NCBI GenBank assembly: GCA_030043595.1 | Contig: JASHXJ010000495.1 | Span: 1 to 36,389, forward strand | Length of the DNA stretch: 36,389 nucleotides | Direction: 5' to 3' | Source of the DNA: Trebonia sp. | GTDB taxonomy: Bacteria > Actinomycetota > Actinomycetes > Streptosporangiales > Streptosporangiaceae | Shown: piece by piece, positions 7,965 through 16,055 of the stretch | How positions within the stretch are numbered: position 1 is the first letter of the stretch | How the letters are laid out: each line of letters opens with the position of its first letter | Program-made: the position numbers and the translations under genes | The notes under the pieces: generated by a model | Seen by the model: the letters and a program-made list of their open reading frames with translations, nothing else | What the model was told of the DNA's origin: nothing | The model's database searches: none

Positions 7965-8032
7965 CTTTGTATGCGGCCCGACCACTTTCGCGCCCGATTT
8001 AGACCGATATGTCGTGCCGAACGCATACAAAG
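7965..8032. repeat. 11-bp perfect inverted repeat around a 46-bp spacer
   Basis: CTTTGTATGCG at 7965-7975 and CGCATACAAAG at 8022-8032. The spacing is too wide for a simple hairpin terminator. It suits looping between two operator half-sites or the ends of a tiny relic element. A third TGTATGC occurs at 8146-8152. Confidence 0.6.
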
Positions 8033-8233
8033 ACACACTGGAGAGGCTGATGTGACACGTGCTGTTGCGCCGCGAGAAACGTCCGGTCCTACCGATTCCA
8101 CGTGTCGCGCATGTCCTCCCCCTCGCGTCGAAGATTACTACTTTCTGTATGCATGAATAATCGGATGGTGACCGATTGGAGGCCATGCGGAGTTCCGGCG
8201 AACTAACCGGCAGTCTGGCGTGACCGGGCGGGA

Positions 8234-10684
8234 TTAGAACGTGACCGGGTGCAGCGCGTCCAGCTTCGCGCGCACCTTGCCCGCTTCCAGGTGATGCAGG
8301 TCCTCGAAGATAGCGAGCGCCTCGGCCCAGACCTGGCGGGCGGAACGCGGGTCGCCGGTGCTCAGGTGAGTGTCACCGAGGTGGCTGAGCGCCCGGGCGA
8401 GGTCGAAGCGGTTGCCCGTCTCCCGGTCCAGGACGGTGGCGCGGTGGAAGCAGGCGGCTGCCTCGGCGTGATTGCCGAGCCGCTGCCAGACAAAGCCGAG
8501 GGTGTCCCACGTGCCCGCCTCGCCGGGTGAGTAGCCGATCGACCGGCACAGGTCGATCGCCTGCTGGCAGTCGGCGCGGGCCTGACCGAAATCGCCGAGG
8601 TGCGCGTTGTAATAGGCGGAGCTATTGAGCGCGCTAGCGCGGACCAGTTGCATGTTCAGGTCGTCAGGCGCGGCCTGCGACAGGTCCAGGGCTTCGAGCG
8701 TAATGGCGAGTCCCTCCTTGTACTTTCCCTGGAACTCGAAGACCTGCGCCGTGCACACGTCTGCCCGCGCCAGCCCAAGCGTGTCCCCAAGCTGGCGGAA
8801 CATCCGTCGCGCTTGCGATAGGCACGCGTGCGCCTCCGTGTAGGAACCGAGCATCACGTGCAGGCTGCCCAGCCCCCGGAGCGCACGCGCCTGTCCGTCG
8901 CGGTCGCCTCGCCGGCGGGCCGCCTCGAGCGCGGTGCGCTGCGTGGCCGCACCGTCGTGCCAGTGTCCGCACACGATGTCGAAGATCCACAGCACCACGG
9001 GCAGCCGCCAGGCGTGGTCGTCGAACCCCTCGTGCACGGCCAGCTCGATGATCTTGAGAAGTACCTGGTATTCGGCCTCAAGCCAGGCCAGCGCGGCCGC
9101 CTTGGTGGCGAACGGCTCCGGGGTGACCGAAGCGAACGGCATGCCGAGGTCGATCAGTTCGCGCCCCGGATACAGCACGAGCTGCGCCCCGTACGCCGTA
9201 TGCAGGTAGTGGTCCAGTAGCCGGCGGACCGCGTCGTGCCGCTCGCGGTCGCCCTCGCGCAGGGCCGCCTGCTCGCCGGCGTAGGCGCGAAGCAGGTCGT
9301 GGAACGTGTACCGGCCGGGCACGTTCTCGATGATCATGCTGGCCCGCGCTAGGTCGCGCAGAGCGGCGCGCGCCGTCCCCAGCGGAACCGCGGCAAGGCT
9401 GGCCGCCGCGGGTGCGCTGATGTCCGGTCCGCTGTGCAGCCCGAGCAGCCGGAACATCCGCGCCGTCGGGTCGGGCAGGTGGCGGTAAGACAGCGAGAAC
9501 ACGGTGCGCACGTTGGCGGCGGGATCGTCCACGTCGAGCGCGTCGAGACGGCCCTGCATCTCCGTGAGCTCGGTGGCGAGGGCGGTCAGCGGCAGGTGCG
9601 GCTGCGCCGCCGCACGGGCGACGATTACCGACAGTGCCAGCGGCAGCCGGGCGCACAGCGTAGCCAGCTCAGTGACCGCGGCCGGCTCGGCCGACGCGCG
9701 CTGCCTGCCGAGCCGCGCGGTCAGCAGCTCGTTCGCCTCGGCCGCGGTGAGCACGTCAAGGCTGAGCAACCGCGCGCCCTCGCGCGCCGCGAGGGCGGAC
9801 AGCTCGCGGCGGCTGGTGACGATCACGAAGCACTCGGGCGAGGCGGGCAGCAGCGGCCGTACCTGGGCGACATCCGCCGCATTGTCGAGCAGGACGAGCA
9901 TCTTCCGGTCGGCGAGCAGGCTCCGGTACAGCGCGGCCAGGCCGTCGATGTCTGCCGGGATCCGCTCCGGGTGCACCTGCAGCGCGTCGAGGAACCTGCG
10001 CAGCACATCGGCGGGGTCGGCCGGACGGTCGGCGGAATCGAAGCCGCGCAGGTTGGCGTAGAGCTGCCCGTCCGGGAAGCGGCCGGCGATCCGGTGCGCC
10101 CAGTGCAGGGCGAGTGCCGTCTTGCCCACGCCGGCGGTGCCGCCGATCGCGGAGATCACGACGCCGCTGGCGCTGTGGCCGAGGTCGTCGAGCATGGCGT
10201 CGAGCAGCCCGAGCTCGCCTGATCGCCCGGCGAAGTGCGGCAGCGCCGTGGGGAGCTGACGGGGGACCCCGGCCTGCGTGCCCCGCGCTGTACTCCCGAT
10301 TGGCTCAGCCCCCGTGCCCCCTGCGGTGCTCGCCGCACCGACGGCGCCCGCTGCCGGCATCGCCCCGGTCGGCTGGTCAGCCGGCTCTGGTGGCTCAGGC
10401 GCCCCGTCACCGGCGGCCCGGTATCGCGCCACCAGTTCAGCCCCGGCGGTCTCCGGCAGGCCGAGGGCGCGGGTCAGCGCACGGACCGAACTCGGGTACG
10501 GCCGCCGAGTCCGCCCGCGTTCCAGGTCGGCGATCGTCCGGACGCTGACCCCGGATTGTTCGGCCAGCTCCTCCTGGGTGAGACCGGCCGCGATGCGCCG
10601 CCCGCGCAGCCAGTGCCCCGGTGACTCGCTGGCCCCTGCCGCGCCCATGATCACCCGCCTGCCCGTCATCAGCCGGTTACGCAT
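8234..10684 (-). CDS. HTH (XRE) / NB-ARC / TPR regulator (STAND family)
   Basis: 816 aa from ATG 10684. Domains: XRE-type helix-turn-helix (about 24-85, LTQEELAEQSGVSVRTIADLERGRT), an Ala/Pro-rich linker, an NB-ARC ATPase (about 150-450; P-loop GGTAGVGKTA 181-190, Walker B MLVLLDN 262-268), and C-terminal tetratricopeptide repeats (about 560-810). Such STAND proteins in actinomycetes are signal-integrating regulators, often near secondary metabolism genes; ATP binding and TPR sensing switch oligomeric state. There is no BTAD domain, so it is not a classical SARP/AfsR. The start is uncertain: ATG 10648 (MGAAGASES) has AGGCGGG upstream and may be the true one. It is divergent from an MFS exporter, which it may control. 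Confidence 0.87.
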   Translation of the reverse strand: MRNRLMTGRRVIMGAAGASESPGHWLRGRRIAAGLTQEELAEQSGVSVRTIADLERGRTRRPYPSSVRALTRALGLPETAGAELVARYRAAGDGAPEPPEPADQPTGAMPAAGAVGAASTAGGTGAEPIGSTARGTQAGVPRQLPTALPHFAGRSGELGLLDAMLDDLGHSASGVVISAIGGTAGVGKTALALHWAHRIAGRFPDGQLYANLRGFDSADRPADPADVLRRFLDALQVHPERIPADIDGLAALYRSLLADRKMLVLLDNAADVAQVRPLLPASPECFVIVTSRRELSALAAREGARLLSLDVLTAAEANELLTARLGRQRASAEPAAVTELATLCARLPLALSVIVARAAAQPHLPLTALATELTEMQGRLDALDVDDPAANVRTVFSLSYRHLPDPTARMFRLLGLHSGPDISAPAAASLAAVPLGTARAALRDLARASMIIENVPGRYTFHDLLRAYAGEQAALREGDRERHDAVRRLLDHYLHTAYGAQLVLYPGRELIDLGMPFASVTPEPFATKAAALAWLEAEYQVLLKIIELAVHEGFDDHAWRLPVVLWIFDIVCGHWHDGAATQRTALEAARRRGDRDGQARALRGLGSLHVMLGSYTEAHACLSQARRMFRQLGDTLGLARADVCTAQVFEFQGKYKEGLAITLEALDLSQAAPDDLNMQLVRASALNSSAYYNAHLGDFGQARADCQQAIDLCRSIGYSPGEAGTWDTLGFVWQRLGNHAEAAACFHRATVLDRETGNRFDLARALSHLGDTHLSTGDPRSARQVWAEALAIFEDLHHLEAGKVRAKLDALHPVTF

Positions 10685-10887
10685 AGTTTAACGGTGACGC
10701 GACCGCCGGGCGCGTCTGTTGGACGTCCGGACTGTGTCTCGATAGTCGTAAATAGACCATTCTGCCAACGGTGTACCACATGTGACGGTTTAGCCACGTG
10801 AAGTTGCGGTTTCTGTCACTATGTCGACCGGTAGCTGGCTGGACCACTTGCGTGGCTGTCACGCGTCCGCCGGACGAAAGGGTCGCC
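10685..10887. promoter_or_regulatory. Divergent promoter region, regulator/exporter
   Basis: 203 bp between divergent starts. Two overlapping 8-bp palindromes, GGACGTCC (10721-10728) and GTCCGGAC (10725-10732), form a plausible operator. AGTTTA at 10685-10690 reads TAAACT on the minus strand and could be a -10 for the regulator if translation starts at 10648. No convincing -35 is seen. Confidence 0.4.
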
Positions 10888-12186
10888 GTGAGCAGTTCCC
10901 CGGCGCGACGGGCAACCTTTCGGAGCGTGTTCGCCGTGCGCGAGTTCCGCGCGCTGTGGGCTGCCCAGATCCTCTCGGTCGGCGGCGACCGCCTGGCCCT
11001 TGTCGCGCTGACGCTCCTTGTATATGAGCGGACCCGCTCGCCGTTGCTCGCCGCGGTCGCCTACGCCGCCGGCTACGTCCCGTACGTGCTGGGCGGTCTG
11101 TTCCTGTCCGGCCTCGCGGACCGGTTGCCGCGCCGGGAAGTGATGGTCGGCTGCGACGTGATCAGGGCAGCCCTGGTGGCGGTGATGCTCCTGCCGCACA
11201 TGCCGCTGGACGCTCTGGTCGCTTTGCTGTACGTGACCACGATGGTGCAGCCGCCGTTCGACGCGGCCCGGTCCGCGATCCTGCCTGACATCCTCGAGGG
11301 GGAGCGGTACGCGCTGGCGGCCGCGACGATGCAGACGACGTTCCGGGTGGCGGTCGTCGCGGGCGCGGCCGTCGGGGGAGTGATGGTTGCCCTGATCGGG
11401 GCCCGGTCCGCGCTCGGCGTGGATGCCGCGACGTTCGTCGCTTCCGCCGTGCTCGTCCGCTTCGGCACCCGGGCCCGGCCCGCCCCGGCCGGACGGTCTG
11501 GACAAGGACAGCTGGCCCGCCTGAGTGGCGGCGCCAGGCTGGTCTTCGAAGACAGGGCGCTGCGGACCCTGCTGCTGCTCGGCTGGCTGGTAGCGCTGTA
11601 CGAGATTCCCGAGGGGCTAGCGGCTCCCTACGCCGCACGGCTCGGCGGCGGGCCGGTCGCGGCCGGACTGCTCATCGCGTCAACGCAGGCCGGCGCCGTG
11701 CTGTTCACGCCGGTCTTCACCGGCAAGATCGGACCGCTGACGCGACTGCGCTGGATGGGCCCGATGGCGGTCTGCACCTGCGCGGTGCTCGTGCTTACCA
11801 TCGTGGGCCCTGGTCTTGCCGTCTCGATGGCGATCTTCGCACTGTCGGGGACGTTCGCGATCTATCAGATCGCGGCGAACACCGCGTTCGTTGCCCGGCT
11901 GCCGAACGAGCGCCGGGCTCAGGCGTTTGGCCTCGCCAACGCCGGGCTGGTTGTCGGCCAGGGGGTGGCCTTCCTGCTGGCCGGCGCGGCCGCCGAGGTG
12001 GTACCTCCCTCGACGGTGATCGCTCTAGGCGGGGCGCTGAGCGCCCTGGCGGCCTGGGGTCTGGCGCTCCGCTGGCGGCGCATGTCGCCTGCCGTCGGGC
12101 GGCACACCGCGCGGCATCTCCGCGGCCATGCTCCGGTTGCCGGGCAGGCGCCCGTCCACGCGGTTCGATCTCGGGTCAGGGGCTAG
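10888..12186 (+). CDS. MFS transporter, EntS/MFS_3-like exporter
   Basis: 432 aa with about 12 hydrophobic helices. The start resembles the MFS_3 group: FRSVFAVREFRALWAAQILSVGGDRLALVAL, followed by GGLFLSGLADRLPRREVMVGCD, the motif A-like loop between helices 2 and 3. This group includes the enterobactin exporter EntS and many antibiotic or siderophore exporters. GTG 10888 is chosen because GAAAGG (10876-10881) is well placed. The upstream extension to 10798 contains no helix and is rejected. Divergent orientation to the HTH/NB-ARC/TPR gene suggests shared control. Substrate unknown. Confidence 0.85.
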   Translation: MSSSPARRATFRSVFAVREFRALWAAQILSVGGDRLALVALTLLVYERTRSPLLAAVAYAAGYVPYVLGGLFLSGLADRLPRREVMVGCDVIRAALVAVMLLPHMPLDALVALLYVTTMVQPPFDAARSAILPDILEGERYALAAATMQTTFRVAVVAGAAVGGVMVALIGARSALGVDAATFVASAVLVRFGTRARPAPAGRSGQGQLARLSGGARLVFEDRALRTLLLLGWLVALYEIPEGLAAPYAARLGGGPVAAGLLIASTQAGAVLFTPVFTGKIGPLTRLRWMGPMAVCTCAVLVLTIVGPGLAVSMAIFALSGTFAIYQIAANTAFVARLPNERRAQAFGLANAGLVVGQGVAFLLAGAAAEVVPPSTVIALGGALSALAAWGLALRWRRMSPAVGRHTARHLRGHAPVAGQAPVHAVRSRVRG

Positions 12187-12569
12187 ATTTCTAGATTTCT
12201 CGGGTCGATCGGGTAAGAGGCTGGAGCGGTATCCTGGGTCAGGTCCACGTGTCACGCATGATGCGTCATCCCTTCGGTGTGAGAAGTTTCGTCGTCTATT
12301 TGCACTTTGGTAGCTTCAGACCCAAACGGTGCGCACAGCAAACGCCTCCTCACAGCCACCTCCTGTACTTTTCGACGTCGACATTCACTCAGCTGTCTCC
12401 AGTGTGAATATGTCTCCGCGTCATCGTTGCTACGCACCATTTAGCCCCGTGTTGTCCCGAGTTGTTCGTGAATCCGTCGGCAATAGTTACCTCGACCGGC
12501 ATAGATGGGTTATGGTAGCTATACGCAGCTAGTCATTTACGGTGAGCTGCTACTACAAGGCAGACTCTG
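12187..12569. other. 383-bp intergenic region before the diguanylate cyclase
   Basis: It contains a direct repeat CTAGATTT (12183-12190 and 12191-12198) at the exporter stop. A 13-bp pseudo-palindrome, ACGCAT-G-ATGCGT, lies at 12254-12266. AT-richer DNA follows toward 12520. The promoter of the GGDEF gene must lie here, but no clear -35/-10 pair is convincing. Confidence 0.5.
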
Positions 12570-13964
12570 GTGTCACTTACGGAACGGTGGAAGATGCGGC
12601 CCTCGTCCCTCACCAGCCGCCTCAAAGCGGGCGTGAATGTGAGGGACTGGCCCTGGTGGCGGCTTCCGCCAGCGCTTCGCTGGTATGTGGCGACTCCGCC
12701 TTTGCTGGCGCTGGCCGCTGTCGGCATCACAGTTCGCTGGTCTGAGTGGCATGCGATTGACCTGGCAAAATTCACGCTGTTGGTGTGCTGCGGCATGATC
12801 TCTGTGGCATGCACTCCGCGCATCGCCTATGGCAGCGTCGCAATGACGAGGGATTTCGTCACGGTATGGGTGCTCCCGGCCGCGATCTTGCTGCCTCCCG
12901 TCTACGCCGTGCTTATGCCAATCCCCTTGCTCGCGCTCATCCAGTGGTGGGTCCACCGGGGAATCGTCTACCGCAGAGTCTTTACAGCGTCGACCATCAG
13001 CCTCGGCTACGTCTGCGCGTCACTGCTGTTCCGGGCGTTTCCGCCATCTATCGCAGGCTCATCCGTTGGCTCTGGCCTGCACGCCCTCACCTGGGCCGCG
13101 GTCGTCGCGCTGTGCGAGGTCGTGGGCGGCCGGGGCCATCACTTCCTCATCGTCGGCGCGGTAAAGCTGTCCGACCCGAACGCGCGCATGCGGGACCTGG
13201 AATGGAATCGCGAAGCGCTGCAGGGCGACTTCGCGGAAATCGATCTGGCCGTCCTGATTACCCTTGTTCTGGCCATTAGCCCGGTGCTCGCGGTCTTCGC
13301 CGTGCCGACGGTGCTCCTGGTCAGGCGCTTCATGATGCACGCACAGCTCGTCGCCCAGTCCCGGATTGACGCCAAGACGGGCCTGCTCAATGTCTCCACA
13401 TGGGAAAGGGAAGCCGAGGGAGAGCTTTCCCGCGCGGTCAGGACCCGCAGTCCGCTTGCGATCGCACTAGTCGATATTGACCACTTCAAGCTGGTCAATG
13501 ACACGCACGGCCACCTTGTTGGCGACAAGGTGCTGCGGGCCGTCGCCGACGCGCTCACGAGTCAGCTGCGGGACTACGACAGGGCCGGCAGGTTCGGCGG
13601 GGAGGAATTCGTCCTCCTGCTCGCGGGAACCAATGAAAGCGATGCCGGCAAGATAGCGGAGCGATTGCGCAAATACGTCGCCGGAATGGCAGTTCCCGTT
13701 GACGAGCGGCCCGACGCCCCCTGTGTCCGGCTGACCATCTCCATCGGGGTCACGGCGATGCCCAGTGGCGCGAGCCGCGAGCTCACCGACCTGCTCGCCG
13801 CCGCCGATTCGGCGCTTTACCACGCCAAGCAGACTGGCCGGAACAAGGTCATCGTGGCCGCCGCTAATCGAGACATGGACCTCGACGTCGGACTCAGCGG
13901 ACCGGTGGAGCTAGCCCGTGTCGATCCCACCGCCGCTTCTTTATGCCCGGCGAGGTTACTCTAA
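12570..13964 (+). CDS. Membrane diguanylate cyclase (GGDEF)
   Basis: 464 aa. The N-terminal half (about 35-255) has six or more hydrophobic helices forming a membrane sensor module. The C-terminal GGDEF domain (about 265-430) begins RIDAKTGLLN and has the intact active site GGEEF (343-347), so it should make cyclic di-GMP from two GTP. An allosteric I-site RxxD (R334-D337) lies five residues before it, implying product inhibition. There is no EAL domain. The start is either GTG 12570 (AAGG at 12557) or ATG 12594 (GGAA at 12581); the first is listed. It stands alone, at the left edge of the lower-GC accessory stretch. Confidence 0.88.
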   Translation: MSLTERWKMRPSSLTSRLKAGVNVRDWPWWRLPPALRWYVATPPLLALAAVGITVRWSEWHAIDLAKFTLLVCCGMISVACTPRIAYGSVAMTRDFVTVWVLPAAILLPPVYAVLMPIPLLALIQWWVHRGIVYRRVFTASTISLGYVCASLLFRAFPPSIAGSSVGSGLHALTWAAVVALCEVVGGRGHHFLIVGAVKLSDPNARMRDLEWNREALQGDFAEIDLAVLITLVLAISPVLAVFAVPTVLLVRRFMMHAQLVAQSRIDAKTGLLNVSTWEREAEGELSRAVRTRSPLAIALVDIDHFKLVNDTHGHLVGDKVLRAVADALTSQLRDYDRAGRFGGEEFVLLLAGTNESDAGKIAERLRKYVAGMAVPVDERPDAPCVRLTISIGVTAMPSGASRELTDLLAAADSALYHAKQTGRNKVIVAAANRDMDLDVGLSGPVELARVDPTAASLCPARLL

Positions 13965-14053
13965 GTATTCGACACAGCACGCAACGCGCCATCTCTGTGA
14001 GTCCTGATGGTCGGCGACAGCCCATCGGGCGCGTTTTCCCGGTGCGAAAGCCT

Positions 14054-14104
14054 GGCGGCTAGCGCCGCCTGGACGGGAATGCCTGCGGCTTTCCCTCATT
14101 CCCG
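14054..14104. terminator. Two stem-loops after the diguanylate cyclase gene
   Basis: GGCGGC-TAGC-GCCGCC (14054-14069) is followed by an 8-bp inverted repeat CGGGAATG/CATTCCCG (14074-14081 and 14097-14104). They may end the GGDEF transcript; neither is followed by a U-run. Confidence 0.4.
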
Positions 14105-14173
14105 CCACTGGGTTCTGCGCCGGCTATAAACCCGTGAACTTCGCCCTTTCCCATGAGAATTCCTTAACTCAAT

Positions 14174-14225
14174 TACGGCAGTTGTAGATCGTTATTCGGG
14201 CAGTGCATCGGCGTAGTACGGCAGT
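14174..14225. repeat. 9-bp direct repeat TACGGCAGT at the edge of the IS remnant
   Basis: Copies at 14174-14182 and 14217-14225, 43 bp apart, lie just beyond the transposase 3' end (14232). They could mark the old terminal sequence of the insertion element. Confidence 0.35.
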
Positions 14226-14231
14226 AGCCAT

Positions 14232-14673
14232 TTAATAGCTGACCAGGGCAATCACCTCTGTTTTCGCGGTGAGGCGGGTGCGCTGGTGGTATCAGCAGGC
14301 GAGGGCCTGGTGGCGTCGTCGTCAGGTCAGCCAGTGCACCGCCTGGCCGGGCGGGGCGGCCCGGGTGAGCTGTGCGGCGAGCAGCCGGGCGATCTCGGCG
14401 ACGGTCAGCGGGATCATCCCGGGCGTGTCCGGCGGCGGCTGGCCGGGGCTGGCCGGGGCTGGCCGGGGGCGGCGGCTGGGTATCGGTGCGGTCTTCGAGC
14501 TGGGCGGCGGTGATGGCGCAGATGGCCAGGGCGGCCATGACCAGCACAGTGTGCCGGGCGATCGCGGTGTACAGGCGGACCTGGGAGTCATCGAGCCCGA
14601 AGCAGGACTTGGCAGCCCGGAAATCTTCCTCGGCCAGCCACCGCAGCCCGGCTGCGCGGATCAGCCGGGTTAG
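14232..14673 (-). pseudogene. IS701-type transposase, decayed C-terminal remnant
   Basis: On the minus strand the translation begins LTRLIRAAGLRWLAEEDFRAAKS and continues FGLDDSQVRLYTAIARHTVLVMAALAICAITAAQL, which I recognise as the C-terminal end of actinobacterial IS701-family transposases. The N-terminal part, including most of the DDE core, is missing. The frame shifts inside a 10-bp tandem repeat (14441-14468) and resumes as PGMIPLTVAEIARLLAAQLT. Then TGA occurs twice where the family usually seems to have Trp: after HWLT, and before YHQRT. The end is ALVSY and TAA at 14232. It cannot make active transposase. Family naming is from memory and not verified. Confidence 0.75.
14441..14468. 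repeat. 10-bp tandem repeat causing the transposase frameshift
   Basis: GGCCGGGGCT at 14441-14450 and 14451-14460, then GGCCGGGG at 14461-14468. Because the unit is not a multiple of three, gain or loss of one copy shifts the frame, which fits the break in the transposase remnant. Confidence 0.75.
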
Positions 14674-14861
14674 CGTTCGCCTACGTCGCCGGGCAGCTCT
14701 CCGACGGCACCGCCCTGCCCCTGATGCGGCTAGGCTACGCAGGCTCCGCCACTACCTGGGGTTTCGCCATCTGCCGCGCCAGCCACGACGACTACGAGAA
14801 ATCCGTCCTGCCCAGCGGCTACCCAGCCGGGACCCCACAGGAAGCCCTCGACTGCGCCTGC
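14670..14861 (+). pseudogene. Disrupted ORF, left fragment (to ...EALDCAC)
   Basis: An open frame on the plus strand reads FAYVAGQLSDGTALPLMRL from 14676, continues GYAGSATTWGFAICRASHDDY, and ends in GTPQEALDCAC at 14861. It looks like genuine coding sequence (conserved-looking, correct codon bias), but its beginning is cut off at about 14670, where the transposase remnant starts. After 14861 the frame runs into unrelated sequence. The natural continuation appears at 15603-15662. I do not recognise the function with certainty; the style resembles C-terminal ends of actinobacterial mobile-element-associated proteins. Confidence 0.5.
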
Positions 14862-14862
14862 G
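14857..14862. repeat. CCTGCG direct repeat, left copy
   Basis: It is identical to 15601-15606. The two copies bracket the vapBC module exactly where the interrupted ORF could be rejoined. Confidence 0.45.
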
Positions 14863-14913
14863 CGCAGCAGCCCCGCATCTGCCCGTCCGGTGCCCCCGAC
14901 GATGACACGCAGA

Positions 14914-14947
14914 TTCACAGAAACTGTGCTACTGTGAAGCTGTGAAG
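14914..14947. promoter_or_regulatory. vapBC operator/promoter region
   Basis: TTCACAG (14914-14920) and CTGTGAA (14932-14938) form a 7-bp inverted repeat with an 11-bp spacer. Nested in it are CACAG-AAA-CTGTG (14916-14928) and a direct repeat CTGTGAAG (14932-14939, 14940-14947). TACTGT (14930-14935) could be a -10 that gives a leaderless GTG start at 14942. Autoregulation by the antitoxin is the usual mode for this family. Confidence 0.6.
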
Positions 14948-15181
14948 AATATTACGGTCTCCGTTCCCGATCACGTGTACCGCAACGCCCGGGTCGCCGC
15001 CGCGCAGCGCGACACCTCGCTGAGCGCGCTGGTCGTCAGCTACCTTGAGCGCCTGTCCGGGCGGATGGACGAGTTCGCCCGGCTGGAGTCGCTGCAGCAC
15101 GAGGTGCAGGCCGAGATCGGCCAGTTCCGCGCGGCTGACCGGCTCGGCCGCGACGAGGTTCACGACCGTGCGGTTCGTTGA
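14942..15181 (+). CDS. vapB: VapB-like ribbon-helix-helix antitoxin
   Basis: 79 aa from GTG 14942. The N-terminus MKNITVSVPDHVYRNARVAAA, followed by RDTSLSALVVSYLERL, is a classic ribbon-helix-helix DNA-binding domain: one beta strand and two helices. The charged C-terminal half (about 45-79) would wrap the toxin. It overlaps the PIN toxin gene by 14 nt, the normal antitoxin-first order. As a dimer it should bind the CTGTGAA repeats just upstream and repress the operon. No Shine-Dalgarno sequence is present, so translation is probably leaderless. Confidence 0.85.
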   Translation: MKNITVSVPDHVYRNARVAAAQRDTSLSALVVSYLERLSGRMDEFARLESLQHEVQAEIGQFRAADRLGRDEVHDRAVR

Positions 15182-15575
15182 CACCAACGTCCTGCTCTAC
15201 GCGATCTCACGCGACCCCGCCGAGCAGGACAAGGCCAAGCAGGCCAACGACATCCTGGCCGATCGTGAACTGGCCCTGTCCGTCCAGGTGCTGCAGGAGT
15301 TTTACGTGCAGGCCACCCGCGCCAGCCGGCCCGACCCCATCACGCACCAGCAGGCCGTCCGGCTGATCGAGTCATTCCGCCGCTTCCCCGTCCAGGACAT
15401 CACCAGCGCGATCGTGATGGCGGCCCTGGACACGCGCCAGCGGTTCCAGGTTTCATATTGGGACTCCGCGATCATCGAGGCATCCCGCGCCATGGGATGC
15501 GCCGAAGTCCTGTCCGAAGACCTGGGAGACGGCCAAGACTACGCCGGAGTCCGCGTGATCAACCCATTCCGCTAA
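15168..15575 (+). CDS. vapC: VapC-like PIN-domain ribonuclease toxin
   Basis: 135 aa from GTG 15168, with GAGG at 15155-15158. The four acidic PIN residues are visible: D5 in RFVDTNVLLY, E44 in VLQEFYVQ, D99 in SYWDSAIIEA and D118 in LSEDLGDG. All the residues needed for Mg-dependent RNase action are intact, so the toxin is probably active. VapC toxins cut tRNA or rRNA when freed from VapB. The RNA target cannot be predicted. The module sits between two pieces of a broken ORF, suggesting recent arrival. Confidence 0.9.
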   Translation: MRFVDTNVLLYAISRDPAEQDKAKQANDILADRELALSVQVLQEFYVQATRASRPDPITHQQAVRLIESFRRFPVQDITSAIVMAALDTRQRFQVSYWDSAIIEASRAMGCAEVLSEDLGDGQDYAGVRVINPFR

Positions 15576-15600
15576 TCCACCACGCAAAAGTGGAACCAGC

Positions 15601-15606
15601 CCTGCG
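15601..15606. repeat. CCTGCG direct repeat, right copy
   Basis: The partner of 14857-14862, 744 bp away. Removing one copy plus the intervening DNA rejoins ...EALDCAC to GPYLGDHTAW in frame. Confidence 0.45.
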
Positions 15607-15662
15607 GCCCCTACCTCGGCGACCACACCGCCTGGATCACCCAGTCACCCGTGACGAATTAA
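15603..15662 (+). pseudogene. Disrupted ORF, right fragment (C-terminus)
   Basis: Reads CGPYLGDHTAWITQSPVTN and TAA (15660-15662). It has no start of its own and fits directly after the DCAC of the fragment ending at 14861. Joined, they give a plausible C-terminal end. Short, so the assignment rests on the junction logic rather than on length. Confidence 0.4.
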
Positions 15663-16055
15663 CGGGCGCGACCACTAGTGTAAGAATCTACATTATTGCA
15701 CAGACTCGCGTGGCTTAGATGCTATTAGCGATTCGAGGGGCCGATCAAGACGTTTGATGTTGGTAGGTGGCGCTGAAAATATAGCAATCAAGATCGCTAT
15801 CGTGTTCGCCAAGTTGATTATTGACATTAGATGGTGAAGAGTTGTGCGCTTCAGAACAAGCCAGAAGAACCGACTGAGAAAGACGTGGGTTGGGTTTCGA
15901 TGCCCCGTTCGAAACCGTGTTGCGCGGCGCCATCTGTGGCTAATTCTTCATGCTTCGGGGGTAGCGCTCCCCTGCATGCTTGCGGAGAATGGGCAGCATC
16001 GGCCGGGATGCGGAAATGGTCGACGTATATCAATGCTGTACTAGCGGGAGATCGA
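15663..16055. other. 393-bp lower-GC intergenic region
   Basis: Visibly richer in A/T than the rest. It includes a near-palindrome at 15781-15800 (ATAGCAATCA/AGATCGCTAT, one mismatched pair) and GCTATTAGC at 15721-15729. An open frame from 15831 runs into the lipoprotein gene but has no coding character before 16056. The lipoprotein promoter is probably here. Confidence 0.5.

Larger units (their letters stand above)
7676..8233. other. 558-bp gene-free region upstream of the sedolisin gene
   Basis: It holds the sedolisin leader, three 20-bp tandem repeats (7881-7940), an 11-bp inverted repeat (7965/8032), a further TGTATGC (8146-8152) and a 6-bp inverted repeat AATCGG/CCGATT (8159-8177). Reading frames on either strand are short and have no recognisable content. 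The AT-rich part at 8000-8160 differs in base composition from the genes around it. Confidence 0.6.

Noticed and set aside
7923..8186. 87-codon minus-strand frame upstream of the sedolisin gene
   Set aside because: It runs through the tandem and inverted repeats, and has no ribosome-binding site or recognisable content.
10798..10887. 30-residue N-terminal extension of the EntS-like exporter
   Set aside because: It lies in the divergent promoter and has no ribosome-binding site, whereas GTG 10888 has GAAAGG.
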